From assembly GCA_014925825.1 (NCBI GenBank), contig JACGCK010000108.1, positions 62,001-126,000 of the forward strand: DNA of 64,000 nt, in the 5' to 3' direction. Origin of the DNA: Pholiota molesta (lineage: Eukaryota > Basidiomycota > Agaricomycetes > Agaricales > Strophariaceae). The translations under genes were made by a program, and so were the position numbers. The notes beneath the pieces are model-generated. The model saw only the letters and a program-made list of their open reading frames with translations. It was not told where the DNA came from and made no database searches. This document shows, in pieces, positions 12,119 to 24,109 of the stretch. The stretch's first letter is position 1. Each line of letters opens with the position of its first letter.

Positions 12119-15100
12119 CTATCCGTCAAACGCCATCTCCTTCAGGACCCGCATCGTCGTTTCCGTGACCGTAGGCAGCACGGCTGTGCGAGCGCGCTTC
12201 GTAGGATCCGGCCCATCAGCGTTGGCGCCCTCATCGCCATCCTGTGGTGTCTTGCGTTTCCTAGCCAGAAATTGCAGGTATGCCAGCGAATGGCGCAGTC
12301 CTTTGGCGCGAGGCAGGTTGAGAGGGGGAGCTGCGAACCACAACACCTCATTTGTATCCGGGTCTCGATCGAACAGCTTAGCTGCATTATAAAAAGAGTC
12401 AGTCAACACTGAGATCAGATAAGGATAAAAACAGAAATAGCAAGAGCAAGAGCATGGGGAGGAAGTGCAAAAGATGTGGCTGAAACCCCTCTTGCCCCAG
12501 TCTGCCGACAGACAGGTAGTGTAAGGAAATAGCCAAGCGAAAACTCACCTGTTTCTGGTGCAAGCTTCTCCACCTGCGCAGGCCCCCCGATAGCCCCTAG
12601 CCCCCCGCGGCCGAGACCACCGACCTATCGCCAGAAACACGCTGCGCTACATAAGGCTGGATGTACGTCGACTGAGGCGCGGCCTGATACGGCGGAGCAG
12701 CAGGCGCGCTAGAAGCATTCCTCGCAGCCGCCGCGCCATCGTTGCGACCACCCCCACCCCCATTCCTCTTCTTATCCCCCGCATCCAGCGGCGCCTCCGC
12801 CTGGTCCGCCGCGCCTCCGCTAATAATCCCGCCGGGCCCCTTCACCGCCGCCTTGCCGCCGGGGCCCTTGAGCAAAAACGGGCTCGGCAGCCGCACCGGG
12901 TACACCGTGCGCTCGAACGGGTAGATCGGCATAAACTCGGGCGTCTGCCGGACCTCCTCCGGCACGCACGAGTTCCAGTTCTTGAGGCGCACGAACACGC
13001 GGTCGCGGTCGTTGTAGCGCGCGTCGCAGACGTACAGCGGGAACCCGACGTACCAGAACGGCGGGCGCGGCCGGCCGCGGATGTGGCGCGCGGTGAACTG
13101 GCAGGCGATCTTCTCGATGATGTCTTCCACCGGGTGGTCGGCGAAGTGGCCTGTTATTTTTTGATATGGTATCAGTATCAATGTCCACTATGCTAACTAT
13201 CGAGTGTCCAAAGAATAGGTGTGAGGTGTACGTACTGGTTTTGAACACTTCTCCTTCCCAGAACTGTCTGCTCGCTGGATGATAGGTCTGTCAATGTGCG
13301 CTATGAGCTTCAAATAGACGCGGCGGAGTTAAGGCACCGACCTGCTCGGGTCTATAGTACCACGACACCGTAATCCCAGGCTGTCCTTTCTTTCACTATT
13401 CATGGTTTAGTTTAGCTTATCTTTGCGTATGTTATGGGCAAGCAAACTCACGGTTCCTCCGACAACCAACATCTAAACACCTGCCCAATGATAGGCTTGC
13501 TGGGATCGTCCGGATTGCTCAGATGCACCCAGTCCGCCAACTTGACCTTCCACCCCTTGTAGCTCACCTCGTCCACGAACGTGCGGTCGCGGGTGAGGAC
13601 CCTGTGGGTGGTCACGTTCGGGACACCTTCGCCGTCAGACCCATGGACTGGTTTGACATTGCCTGGGCCTGCGCGCAGAGATGCAAAATTGGTGGATGAA
13701 ATATAGGGTGCGATGGGAGGATTTGGCGAGGTGAGAGCTTGATACAATCGCTGCATGCGGTTAGTCAGTGTTTGTATCTGTGGGCTGTCTTATATGATGC
13801 GGTACCTGTAAAAGCAGCGTTCGTCCATATGCTTCGCTCCCAGACTCGTGCCACCGGCGCGCCTTCTCGAACAGACGGGCGAACTCGAGATCAAATTCTT
13901 TCGCGCTTTTGTACATCTTATGCCTCGCTCGTGTCTGTGGAAGTCCACGTTCGCGGAGTTCAGAAAGAAGGTTTGCCATGCACTTACCTCGATTTGTTTC
14001 AGGGAGATTGGGCTTGTACTCGAAAGGTTCAAAGTAGCCGGCGACTCTTCTGGTACAGATTCCAAACAAACGGCTAGCCGATTTCCGCTTTCAAACAAGT
14101 CAACATGACGAAATCAATAATCTCTAATGCACGTACATGATATCTTTGTGGCCTTTTATCGCGTGCACAATGTCGGAATAGCGTTCCTATGACAAGATTT
14201 AGCATATACCAAGAAAAAGAAGCATGAACCACTCACTGGATTGACGTCGCCCATCCAACCTTCGTCTCCAAACCCAGGCCATCTCGGCAATCCTTTCTCC
14301 AGCTGCTTGACGATCTCCTCGCTTTGAGGGTCTCGGTCTGCTCGAAAAGCCCCAGCATCCTCATCTTGTCCGTCGGAATCCGGGGATACAACGTCCACGT
14401 CCATGTCAGGCGTGCCCATTCGTTGTGCTGATTTGGGCCGGATGGGAACCGGCTTCGCGTGTGTTTGGTTGGTACTGGTGCTGGCTGCTGGTGGGACGCG
14501 ACTTTGACTTGAAGGAATGATTGTGCGAGCAGGAACGTGTGGCACTGGCAAAGCGGCAGGTGTTGGAGCTGCAGGAGTAGGGGGTGCAGGGGTAGCTAGG
14601 CGAGGATCCTGTTTCTTCTTTCATACTGTCCCCCGAGTTATCAGGAACCAGTGTGCCATGGACTTTTTGTGCAGAGGAAGGAGGAGGAGAGGAGCGGGGG
14701 TTGGGGAGGACTGGTCGTTTCTTCCATTCTGTTTCCAAGACATTCTAGTCCTTCTATTAGCTTCCCGACCGCGGATCGTATATTGAATCACATACTTTTA
14801 GGGTTTCTGCATCCATTACTATTTGACTTCCAGCCTCATTGTAGAATAACGCGTTCCAGAAGACCAGGGATAGGTCGGTATAGACATCGCTCGCATCCCT
14901 ATATCGTCCCTTTGCCACTCCTGATTGTATGTTCTTCAAACAACGGGGCTCGGGGATGATCTTGAAACGTACATCTGTAGGTTAGATGCAAACAAATGGA
15001 GTTGTGGACGCGTCGAAAACGTACCTCGTAGTACTCTGGCCAAGATCCCGGTCAACCAAGTCCATAAACATTGCAGCTAGTTGACGCTTCCCCCGAGATG

Positions 15101-15167
15101 CTGTGACGACAAGAATGGCGGATATAACCTCCTCGATGGCGGTCTTTTGAGCTGGTGATACTGTCAT
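12119..15167 (-). CDS. RSC1: RSC1/RSC2-type chromatin remodeller subunit (bromo-bromo-BAH)
   Basis: Predicted subunit of the nuclear RSC-type remodelling complex; bromodomains read acetyl-lysine and the BAH domain binds nucleosome or protein partners. N- to C-terminal order: bromodomain 1 (15167-14795: EYYE, EPRCLKNIQSG, FWNALFYNEAGSQI), a Pro/Ser/Ala linker, bromodomain 2 (about 14190-13760: RYSDIVHAIKGHKDI, MYKSAKEFDLEFARLFEKARRW), the BAH domain (13750-13000: GWKVKLADWVHL, GITVSWYYRPEQ, FWEGEVFKT, DHPVEDIIEKIACQF, FVRLKNWNSCVPEE), a Gly-rich stretch and a conserved tail (FDRDPDTNEVLWFAAPP). At least eight introns are needed. Two frame breaks look like missing homopolymer bases: AA at 15042-15043 inside bromodomain 1, and the C6 at 12601-12606 before the tail. 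A third frame change near 14615 may be a short intron or another error. The family call is firm; choosing between paralogues RSC1 and RSC2 is not meaningful here. Confidence 0.88.
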
Positions 15168-15533
15168 TGGCGCCTCGGCGAATTAAGCAGGTTGGCAGCC
15201 GTGAGTTTCGTGGTTTGAATGTCGAATTTGAAGTAAAGGTAATAATTTAATGTATCCAAAGGCTTTAGAAAGTAGGGAAGTAAGTACGGAGAGCGGATGA
15301 GATGGCAGCAGGATGGCAATATGACTGTCCCAAAAACGACCGTCTTGTTGCAGAATGGAACTTGTTTGGCTCGGCTGACTAATCATCAGTGGCACGGTGG
15401 AAAATCAATCTGATCCCAATTGCAGACCTCCGCGTCCGCTTGGCGTCCGCCAAAAACCAGAAAATACCTGTTCACTATACAGCTGAGTGATTCAGAAGTT
15501 TTATTATGCCAAATAATATGCAATTTTTTATTA

Positions 15534-15620
15534 TTACCAGTGTTAATGGGCAGATTCTGAAACCGTCTCGTAAGGTCACTCACATTCCTCAATGTTTGCT
15601 CAATGTGCTAGCTCTATCTG
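15534..15620 (-). pseudogene. remnant of a C2H2 zinc-finger exon
   Basis: On the + strand this reads like 17636-17725 of the zinc-finger gene. Shared blocks include CTGAAACC.TCTCGTAAG, GTCACTCAC and CTCAATGT, in the same order, with most of the intervening intron missing. It corresponds to the HLLVHTGE part of finger 1. It has no zinc ligands left in an open frame. It could also derive from a different C2H2 gene, since this motif is common. Confidence 0.5.
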
Positions 15621-15689
15621 CATATCCCTGTTCCCCTTTTGCTAATTCTAGTTCTATGTTCAGAAATAAAATTTGAGACGTTATTTATA

Positions 15690-15825
15690 AGCTAAATTTA
15701 AACAAATGAAGTTGCAGACATTGCAAACATTCCTCATAGTACTCCGGCCAAGCTGCCCGGTCAACTAAATTCATAAATATTGCAGCCAGTTACGCACCGG
15801 GATGCCCGCATTGCTGCTAGAGATA
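15690..15825 (-). pseudogene. remnant of RSC bromodomain-1 exon
   Basis: The sequence parallels 14980-15115 of the RSC gene about 710 bp away. Shared blocks include AAACAAATG.AGTTG, AGTACTC.GGCCAAG, CGGTCAACTAA.TCCATAAA and ATTGCAGC.AGTT. The remnant still encodes the WPEYYE of bromodomain 1, with one base more than the main gene at the frameshift point. It is only part of one exon and one intron, so it is a dead fragment. Confidence 0.75.
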
Positions 15826-16521
15826 ATATGTATGTAAAGGCAACTGCTCGGAATGGTATGGGCGTCCAAACGCACAAGAACTTGAAGGAAGGAAGTGGCT
15901 TATTGATTTCATTTCTTACAATCGTTTAAACTAAGTAATATTGAATATGCCTCCTTCACACGAAGTAGTAATAGTAATCCAAAAGTTAATACTTTGGAGT
16001 AATACTGTTGAAGCTTGAGGTGAATACTAAATCATGATAGCGACTTTGTGGTGAATTCGAGGCGGCAAAATGGACAAGTTCTTATTTGTCGCTGCTTGTC
16101 AGCGCCATCAAATTCATCCGCCGGCCAGAACGGGACAACACATGTTTCTCCAGAAACCCCTATACGACTTGTCCTCATTGCTTACTGGATAATCTACACT
16201 CGACGACGAGCTAAATGACGACAAAAAGCTGTTGGTTTTCTTATAAATGCACTTCTTTTGCGCTGGCAAACGCTCGCTCACTCGTCAAGTTTACGACATG
16301 GTATGATTCCAAATTCCCTGTGGCAGTGAAGTGGGCATCTACCGACCTAAATGAGGGTCAACTGCTGGCTGCGTCCTGAATAAGAAGAGGTTTACTTGTT
16401 ACTGTATTCCACGGATATATTATGAATGGTATTCGCCAACGTTATTTCTTTTTTACAAATATATGCGACGGACAACTGAACCTCTTCTGTTCCTAGCCTG
16501 AAAGGTAAACACAAAATAATC

Positions 16522-18539
16522 CTATCCTCGCTGACACCCAAAGCCAGCAACGAAAAAAAAACCCAAGATCCAAACGCTCCAATTCATATAAATCCTACAA
16601 ACCATCCAAATTCGTCCAATAATAGTTTCCAAAAACAAGGTATCCGTGTCGAGGTATGCCAAAAAACAAAATGGAGGATTTTGATGCTGAGTGAGAAATG
16701 GCGGTCCACATGTATGCTTCGCGGAAGGTAGGGCAGCGAAAGGAATAGAAATACGGGTATATGCTAGCAAGCATGCCAACAAAAACGAGGTATCCAACGC
16801 GTAAGCGGCGCTGGAGACGGTGCGAGGTCGTGAACATTCCATCGGGTGTTGCGTGGTCGTCGTGTCTGCCGTTTCCGAGGTATATGTCCAGCCCTCCATC
16901 TCCCAACTCCTGCGCCCCCAGATGAGCCACCGCGATTTAGAACACAAGCACCCGCCCAAGCATATGCCCACCCCGCCCCCGAGATTCATGTTCCGCACAT
17001 CCTTGCCTCCCAATCCCAGGCCGTGGCCCAGTCCAGGCCCAGGGAGCACGCCACTCCACCCACGCGGATGATACGGAGTATTCCCTACGTTCTCGTCCCA
17101 CGAATCCCGCTCCTCCCGCGGGGGGTTGCGCCGCACAGGCGGCAGAGGAACGACGGTGACGCGGTACGAGTCTTCGGAGAGGAGATTGAAATTCTGCAGC
17201 GTCGCGGGCACCCACTGCGACGGGGACGGCGCTCGACGGCGGCGTTTCTGGCCTGGCGCCTTTGCGTTACTGTTTGGTGAGGTCATTGATAGGTTGCTGG
17301 ACGATGGTGAGGCGTTGGTTGGAGTGGTCTGTCCGCGGCCGCGTTTTCCCGTTCTGATGAGAGTTGCGCTGCTGTTGTCCTGAGAGGACACGGGAGAGGT
17401 GACTGAGGTTATAAGGGAAGTCGGTTCGGATGAATCGGGGGCAGCAGCTGCTGGCGAGCCCGAATGCGAGTTTGGGGAAGGGGTATTGACAGGTTTCAAG
17501 ATACAGCGTTTGACGTGTCTGTTGAGGTTGGAGGCAACTCCGAAGCGACGACCGCACGTTTCACAGACAAATGCTATATCAGAGGTCAGGCGTCGATTTT
17601 ATACTTCGTGCCAAACGGAATAAACTCACCCTTCTCACCAGTGTGGACGAGCAGGTGCTGAAACCTCTCGTAAGTGATCTAATCTATATGAGGTTAACGA
17701 GACGTCACTCACTTTTCTCAATGTGCTGGGTCTGTCAAAGCTGATGGGTTACGAATGGATCAGTGGGCTGAATTTATGCGAAAAGCAGGCCTCCACAGGG
17801 CTCACCGTTTATGACACATGGTACAAGCGTGTTTCTTCTCCCGCGATAGCGACTCAGGAACCCCCTGGGTGGTTACCCCCGGCTCCTCGGGGCGCAAAGG
17901 CAATGCGGCGGCGGATGAGGATGCGCGGTGGGCGAGGCCAGCGGAGCCAGGCGGGATGTCATACCCACTTTGCGCGAGTTCGCTCTCAGATCGGCCGTGC
18001 GGATTGAGCAGGATGGCCATCGCCGCTGGGGTGGGCAGCTGCACAGGCGGAGCACGCACGACCGATATCGTCGATGAAGATGATGCCACGGCCTGATTCG
18101 CGGCTGCGTCTTTGATCCCGAAATACGGTGGCTCTGCAGCGGAGGGATACACAGGCGCAGGAGCGACGATTCCCTGAGTGGCACCTGCTACTCCTATCCA
18201 CTGGTCCCATGTCGGCTGGTGGTATGCCGATATATCCTCGGGGGCAGGGATGAAAGTTGCGCTGGAGGAAGGATCCCCGGCGAATCCTAGTCCGGTGGCG
18301 TCAAAAGGACCGTCCACAAGACTTGAAGTGCAGACTCTAGACGCTAGCTCTCCGCGGTCAAGTAAGTATCGATAGTCTTGATGTGGGTAAGTGAACGATG
18401 ATCCCCTCGAGAAGCCGCTAGTAAAATTTTGACCGTCGTCCTGTGCGAGAAAAGGATCGGTCATGGGTAGATGGGATACCTGGGGCGTCGGGTCATAATA
18501 GTCGTAGTGCAGGGGTGCGTCGTACTGTTGCGTCTGCAT
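16522..18539 (-). CDS. C2H2 zinc-finger transcription factor
   Basis: Probable nuclear DNA-binding regulator. The first exon (18539-about 17800) encodes 240 mostly disordered residues (S/A/P-rich) ending in CTMCHK. Small exons then give SFDRPSTLRK and HLLVHTGEK, and the last exon begins AFVCETCGRRFGVASNLNRHVKRC. Together these make two adjacent fingers, the first C2H2 and the second C2HC-like. A basic, Ser/Pro-rich C-terminal part follows (KRGRGQ, QKRRRRAPSPSQWVP, then PYHPRGWSGVLPGPGLG). As written, the last frame runs to 16522, but residues after about 16975 look non-native. One extra C in the C4 at 16971-16974 would end the protein as HMLGRVLVF with a stop at 16937-16939, which looks like a natural C-terminus. 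The target genes cannot be inferred. Confidence 0.8.
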
Positions 18540-19475
18540 TGCGCCGGGGGATTGTACAGCGAGAGCGGATGAGCGAATCCACGACGACTGATGTTATATA
18601 TTTTCCGATCCAAAGCGTCTGTTCAGAGAACGCAGTGGGATTTCGGAAGTTCAGGCACCTGCCATCGACCTCGAGACGTCCGCTGGGCTTTTACGTAGGA
18701 GAATGCGGAGCTCAGTCCGAACCGGGCCTTTCTATCGTCTCTTTCGCACGCGAAGGCGTCTACTTATCGCGCAGTCACAGTCCAATTTGTAACCACCGCA
18801 CCGTGCATAACACATCCACGCGTGACGCCTTCATCCTCCCCTCCCCAGGTGTCAGCCTGCGTCCTCATGTTTTCGCACATGCACCTACGCCCGGAATTCC
18901 AGAATCACTCCGCACCCCAAAAATCTATTTCACAATCCCCTGGTGATTTCACACTTTCTTCTCTTACCTCATGGTTGCTGGTACATTGTTCATCCATCCA
19001 ATCCAATCTTATTTTTTTTGTGTGGACCTACATGAATTAATCGGTGCCATCGATACCAACATCTCAGGTAGCCTTTAAGCGCTTTTTGATCAGTCAGGGT
19101 CATTACAGCAACTTTATTCGCAATGTAGATAAATTTCAAAGCATGAAAGGGATCAAACAAAGGCCTTCGTTGGGCAAGCTCGCCGGAGATATCACAACCT
19201 ACAAGGTGATCCAGCGAACCTTCAAGACATCTTGCCGAGATCTTATTCAGTTCACGGAATGTCGCATTGCATTTGGCAACGAGGAATAGTCAATGTGAAC
19301 GACAGGACATGTTGCAAGACATGCGTTCTCTGCTTATTTGTAAACCCTCGTCGATCGCCGGCACCGAGCCAGACAAAGACAAAGATCTATGTGTACAGTT
19401 ATCAAGAATCTTTTATTTGGCACAGTCAGATTCTACACCCTTCAATCAGCGACCCATCATCTCTCGCCTACCATT
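18540..19475. other. intergenic
   Basis: Upstream region of the zinc-finger gene and 3' flank of the GH71/99-like gene. Only short unsupported frames are present. Confidence 0.5.
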
Positions 19476-22400
19476 CTATCTTGTAAACTTTCCCAACAAC
19501 TTGCTCCCAGCTAAAACAATATCAGGGCCGTCAAAAACCTCTCAACACGAGATCGTTCGAGATCGCTCACTTTTCCCCAGATTTCCTAACTGCGATTCAA
19601 GCTGTTCTCTCGTTTTCCTACCTGCGTATTTATCCAGAGCGTTCAAAGTAAACCCAAGGGCCGTCGGCGGCGTGCTTGCATTAGGTGGCCTCGGCTGGGA
19701 CGTCGAATAATGCGTCGGCGGCCCTAATCAATCAATAATAATGGTACCAGCCTTATGGTCAAGAAGGGTGACAAGGTTGTAAAAATAAAACCGAGGTTAA
19801 ACTTACGAGGAGGGATGTTCGAAGCCCCCGAACCAACCCCACTGGGCACCCACGGATCTGGCTGAGGATAAGATTGGCCTCCACCCCCGCTGGGATAGGC
19901 ACTCGAAGGGGGCATGCCATACTGGCTCGGGTACAACGAAGATGGGAATGCAGAAGCGTTCGCGCCCGGCATATTCATCTCACTCGCGCTGCTTCCATAG
20001 TAGCTGCCTTCTCCTGGACCGCCCGGCGCCTGGGGGAAGTGGTACCGCCCGTCCTGCCCCTCCAGGTTCTGCGATGACGCATTCGGGATCGCAGAAGGTG
20101 ATGAATTAGGTGGGAAGGCAGGCCCGGCGTAATATGAGCCCTGCACAGGGCTATATGGGCGTGACGACTGCCCCGGGAATGTCGATGGGCCAAGTGGATT
20201 GGGCGGCGGAGATACATTGGGGCTACTGCCCCACGACGCATAGTTCGCGCCATGTGCTGGCTGGTAAGCGGAGCCGCCTGCTGGTGCTGGATACGCCGGT
20301 CCCGTCTGACCTGGATAACTTGACATCGGGGGAGAATAACCTGTCGTTGAAGGATTTGGGAAGTAAGGGGTATCATAGTCGCGGCTCGGCCCTGACATAG
20401 GAGTTTCCAGGGGTGCATTATATTTTCCAGGCTGTGGAAAGGCGTTATCATTCGCATTGTTGTATGGGTTGCTATTAGGGTGGAGATTCGAAGAGGCATA
20501 AGGAGCTGTTGGGCGCGAAGCAGCTGTACTGGGACCAGAATAGTATGCAGGCCCGTGAGACGGAGACGGAGGCTGCTGGGGCGGTCTATTATGCAAACTG
20601 GCGGTCGGCCGCAAACTGGGTCCACCTCCGCCATAGGACGACGCAGTAAATGAGTTGGGTCTTGATAAATTAGCACCACCTCCAGCAGAGTTCCCAGTCG
20701 AACCATGACCATGAGCGTTCGTTGGCGTTGTTGGGGATATCGGCTTGGGCCCGGGCGGCACAGACGAAGATGAAGGCCGTTGTGGTACGCCCCATTCCGG
20801 AGGCGGCCATTGTGATGGTACAGAAGACTGTTGCGGAGGGTTGCTCGGAGGAGGTACAGGTGTTGCGTAACTAGATTGATGGCCATGAGGCGAATGGGAA
20901 GGTGAATGAGGCGCGCTCGTTCCGGTCTGCGAATGTGGCCGAGACTGAGACTGAGGTCTCGACAAGCTCTGCGGGCGAGAAGGCCTTCCAGGATATGGAG
21001 CGGCGGCAGAGCTATCATTGATTGGACGTATGGGATCTTTGGGCGGGGGCGGAGGAGGCCCATTATCTGAATAGAAATTACCACCAGCAGTATTAGACGC
21101 AGAGTTGCCTCCTTCGGAGATGTTGTGACGTCCAAAGTCATGCGCAAGATCTCCAACAGGGTCAGCCTGGTAATTCGTGTGGTGCTGCGGTGGAACATTA
21201 GTAGCAGTGGTTGGACCAACAGCAGAGACCGTGTTACTCCGAGAGTGAGGCTGAGACGAAGCGGGAGTAGAAGCATTCGTATGGAGAGGAGACACAGTTG
21301 CTTGAGGAATACTGGAAGACCGCGCTGGGACTATATTTACGGCAGGAGCAATAACGGCAGGCGCAGCAGACTGAGCGGGAGCAGGGACATCGGGTTCATC
21401 TTCAATCATCGTATACGCAGGAGGAGGAGCGTCGTCCTTATCATCCTTCTGCGATAAAAGCCACTCTTCGTATGATTGACCTTCTCCTTCCCCAGACCCT
21501 GAGCCGCTACCGCTAGCACCACCAGCCATTACAGAGCCCGAAATAAATTCGCCCGATTTCTGACTGACCTCTTCGTACTTGGGTCTAGACGACCAGTAGT
21601 CCTGCAGCTCTTTTGAAGGGAAAGTCTCATGTATACGACGTTCGCCGCGCAGACCTTCAGCAGCAAAGCCACAAATACGCATGTACCTGTTTGATGTAAT
21701 TTAAAATTATTCCGTTTATAACGTAGATCAAATGGACGCGTCAATGGACTAACCAGTCAGAAGGACAATCATATCCGTCCTCATCCAGAGCCATAAAACG
21801 AAACTGGTCAGAATGAGGCAGATTTCGCTTGAGCTCGACGACCGGCATGAGCGCCGTCCCTTCATCATATCTCAAAAGTTAGAAGGTAGTCAGCATAAAA
21901 GACTTAAAAAAGAACACCGCGAAGTTTATCAGATCACTCACTCGTCCCACATGGCACCGTAGATCGTACGCACACCCATCCGTTTCGCGTTGGCGATCTG
22001 CTTCCAGAGGAAGCGACCACCGCGTCGTTTAATGTTATTGAATCCCCAATGCCCATCGGACATATTATATCCCTGCATCGTGCCCATAACATTAATGTGA
22101 ATGTCACTGCCTTACACCGATATACGCACCGATCCACCAGGAAGCACCACAGGAATGTAGTCGATCTTCCTCCCAGTGCTCTTCTCGTTATGCTGCGTGA
22201 TAAGTTCTACGTCACCTTTCATTTTCGTCTCCATGAACTGGTCAGCTTCCTGGTCATCGCTATATCTGCCCACAGTCCACGGTGAGATCGCATCGAAATC
22301 ACCGAGCCACACGTCCAAAAAGGCCGGATTGCGATCAGCATCGCCCTCCGCCGTCCGCCAGCTCGCGGGCGTACCGCCCATGATGTACACCCCTCCGGGA

Positions 22401-23506
22401 GTAGTATCGCGAAAGAACTGGGTGATGGAATGGACGAGCTCAGGGGTGTGTTTCGCGTTGTCAAAGCCAAAACCTAAAGTTGACTTCTGCCTGAATTATC
22501 GTCATAAGAAGCGCTGGAATGGATCTGACATACCCCATAAAGCAACGACGGGCTTTCCTTTCTCTTTCAAGTAATTCGGGCTATCCAGGACGCCTTTATT
22601 ACGCACTAGATGTGCCCAATCATGTTCTATGATCGCCTTGAGGCGCTCTGGAGCGACACCCACCACATCATACCTATATGTGTAATACATATTAGCATTT
22701 CGTTGGCCGTGAGCGCAAATACGCATGGAATGACGCTGCAGAGATGGGATACAGCGCTTACATTATTGCGAAAACGCGCCCTTCTTTTTCCGCAGCTTCC
22801 CTGACTCGATCGCCCACCTCATCCCGTATGCGTCTGATCCCTTCCTGTCCACCTTCCACATCGCATTGGCCCACAAAGCGCTGCAGGAAAGCTCCATCGA
22901 CGCCATGCTGCGCCATCCAATGGAAATGCCTGTGGGGCGTTCGACTCGGAACTCACATTTCGGTCTGAAGGCATCGGAAATACATACCTTTGCACTGTTT
23001 TTGCGTTCCGGGATGAGAAGAGGAATACAGGATCGCCGCTCTGTGTCTTCAGGCCGGGGGCAGGGAAGAGTTCCGATGGGGAGTAATCCGATACATCTGG
23101 CCAGAGATCGGTGTTGGGGTGTCCGCCGTCGGGGATCGGCTGATTGAACCAATGCAGCCAGCCGTGGTGGCCTGGTCCTACTGGCTCTCCGTCGCCCGGA
23201 CACGTAAACCTGCGAATAAGGAGTTTAACGGGGATTTAGAGGGTGCCCAAAGGCGTTGTTTATGGGTGGCATGTTCGACTCTTCGCTCCACCACCTCCAA
23301 CACCAATGATAAGACGCTTTTGGAGGAAATTGGGCTTACCATCCCTGATAGCCAACCAGAAATTTATCGTGGATAGTCGACGGGGTAGCTCTGCGGTCGA
23401 AGGGTACCATTACTTATATTAGCACATCAAATACCCAATGACGAACGGCGACGCACCTTCTCAAGACCTTCCCCGCATTCTGATTATAAGAACTTGAGCT
23501 AGCCAT
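19476..23506 (-). CDS. GH71/GH99-like protein with long disordered C-terminal tail
   Basis: A multi-exon gene. The N-terminal half resembles fungal glycoside hydrolases of the GH71/GH99-like group. Seen in order: HDKFLVGYQG; TCPGDGEPVGPGHHGWLHWF; HFHWMAQHGVDGAFLQRF; YDVVGVAPERLK; DSPNYLKEKGKPVVALWG; YIMGGTPASWR and GDFDAISPWTVGR; DYIPVVLPGGS; IYGAMWDEYDEGTALMP; and GYDCPSDWYMRICGFAAEG. Asp/Glu residues in the WDEYDEG block are candidate catalytic acids. The same open frame then runs about 600 residues through a Gly/Ser linker, EEWLLSQKDD and a Pro/Ser/Tyr/Gln-rich tail. Two final exons give GFTLNALDKYAGRKTREQLE and TGSKLLGKFTR before the stop at 19476-19478. No signal peptide is seen. The first exon (23506-about 23457) does not join in frame with the next as written, so the start is uncertain. 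The substrate is unknown. Confidence 0.7.
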
Positions 23507-24109
23507 TATATAGAGATGATGATCTAGGAGGAATAAGGATGCTGAGTTTTGGAATTGAAAGCTCAAATGTTTGGAGTGGCAGTTGGAAAGAAGACGCTTT
23601 TAGTTGATTGTGATGGTGAGAATTAGAACAAGACCACTCGCTCCTGCAGGGCATTAAAGGAGGATATATATGGCGTATGTCATTTGGTGTGTCCCGAAGG
23701 CCTAAGCACTGCCGCTGTCCTTCCAGTGTTGGGCTGTGCAGCCTGCTGTGCTTAGTTGTCTTTGTAAACGGAATGAATTTTGGAACAATCCAACGAAATC
23801 TAATTGTCACAGTTTTTCTCAGGGGCTCGTCACCGAGGTGCGAGATGAGATGAGGCTTGGATGAGGCCAATGGCCAGCAATTACCGCAGTTGAAATGCAC
23901 TTGACCGGCCAAAATTGAAGGCGTTTTTATACAGTATGTAGGAGGTCAGCAGGGGTCAGCTAGACTTTAGAGTGACAATAATTTATCTGCAAATATAGAG
24001 CTAAATTACCCGCCAAATATTGACAGCCTTACATCTTCACTACAACTCGACTCAACAGCGCTCATCGTTGGCCTGCCGATATCCTTGTACACAGGAACAC
24101 CCACTATCA
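23507..24109. promoter_or_regulatory. divergent intergenic region
   Basis: About 600 bp separate the start codons of the GH71/99-like gene (-) and the P-loop kinase gene (+), so this must hold both promoters. I cannot point to a specific factor site. Confidence 0.4.

Larger units (their letters stand above)
15168..16521. other. intergenic with decayed gene fragments
   Basis: Between the RSC gene start and the 3' end of the zinc-finger gene. It holds two recognisable remnants, listed separately (15534-15620 and 15690-15825). The rest is AT-rich without open frames of note. Confidence 0.6.

Noticed and set aside
12597..12660. A 44-nt intron (gtgttt...ctag) to explain the frame change before the RSC tail
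   Set aside because: The donor is weak and one extra base in the C6 run gives a smoother protein; kept only as an alternative.
19975..21276. 433-codon minus-strand frame inside the GH71/99-like tail
   Set aside because: Overlaps the main frame one base out and has a Leu/Arg composition typical of shifted Pro/Ser codons.
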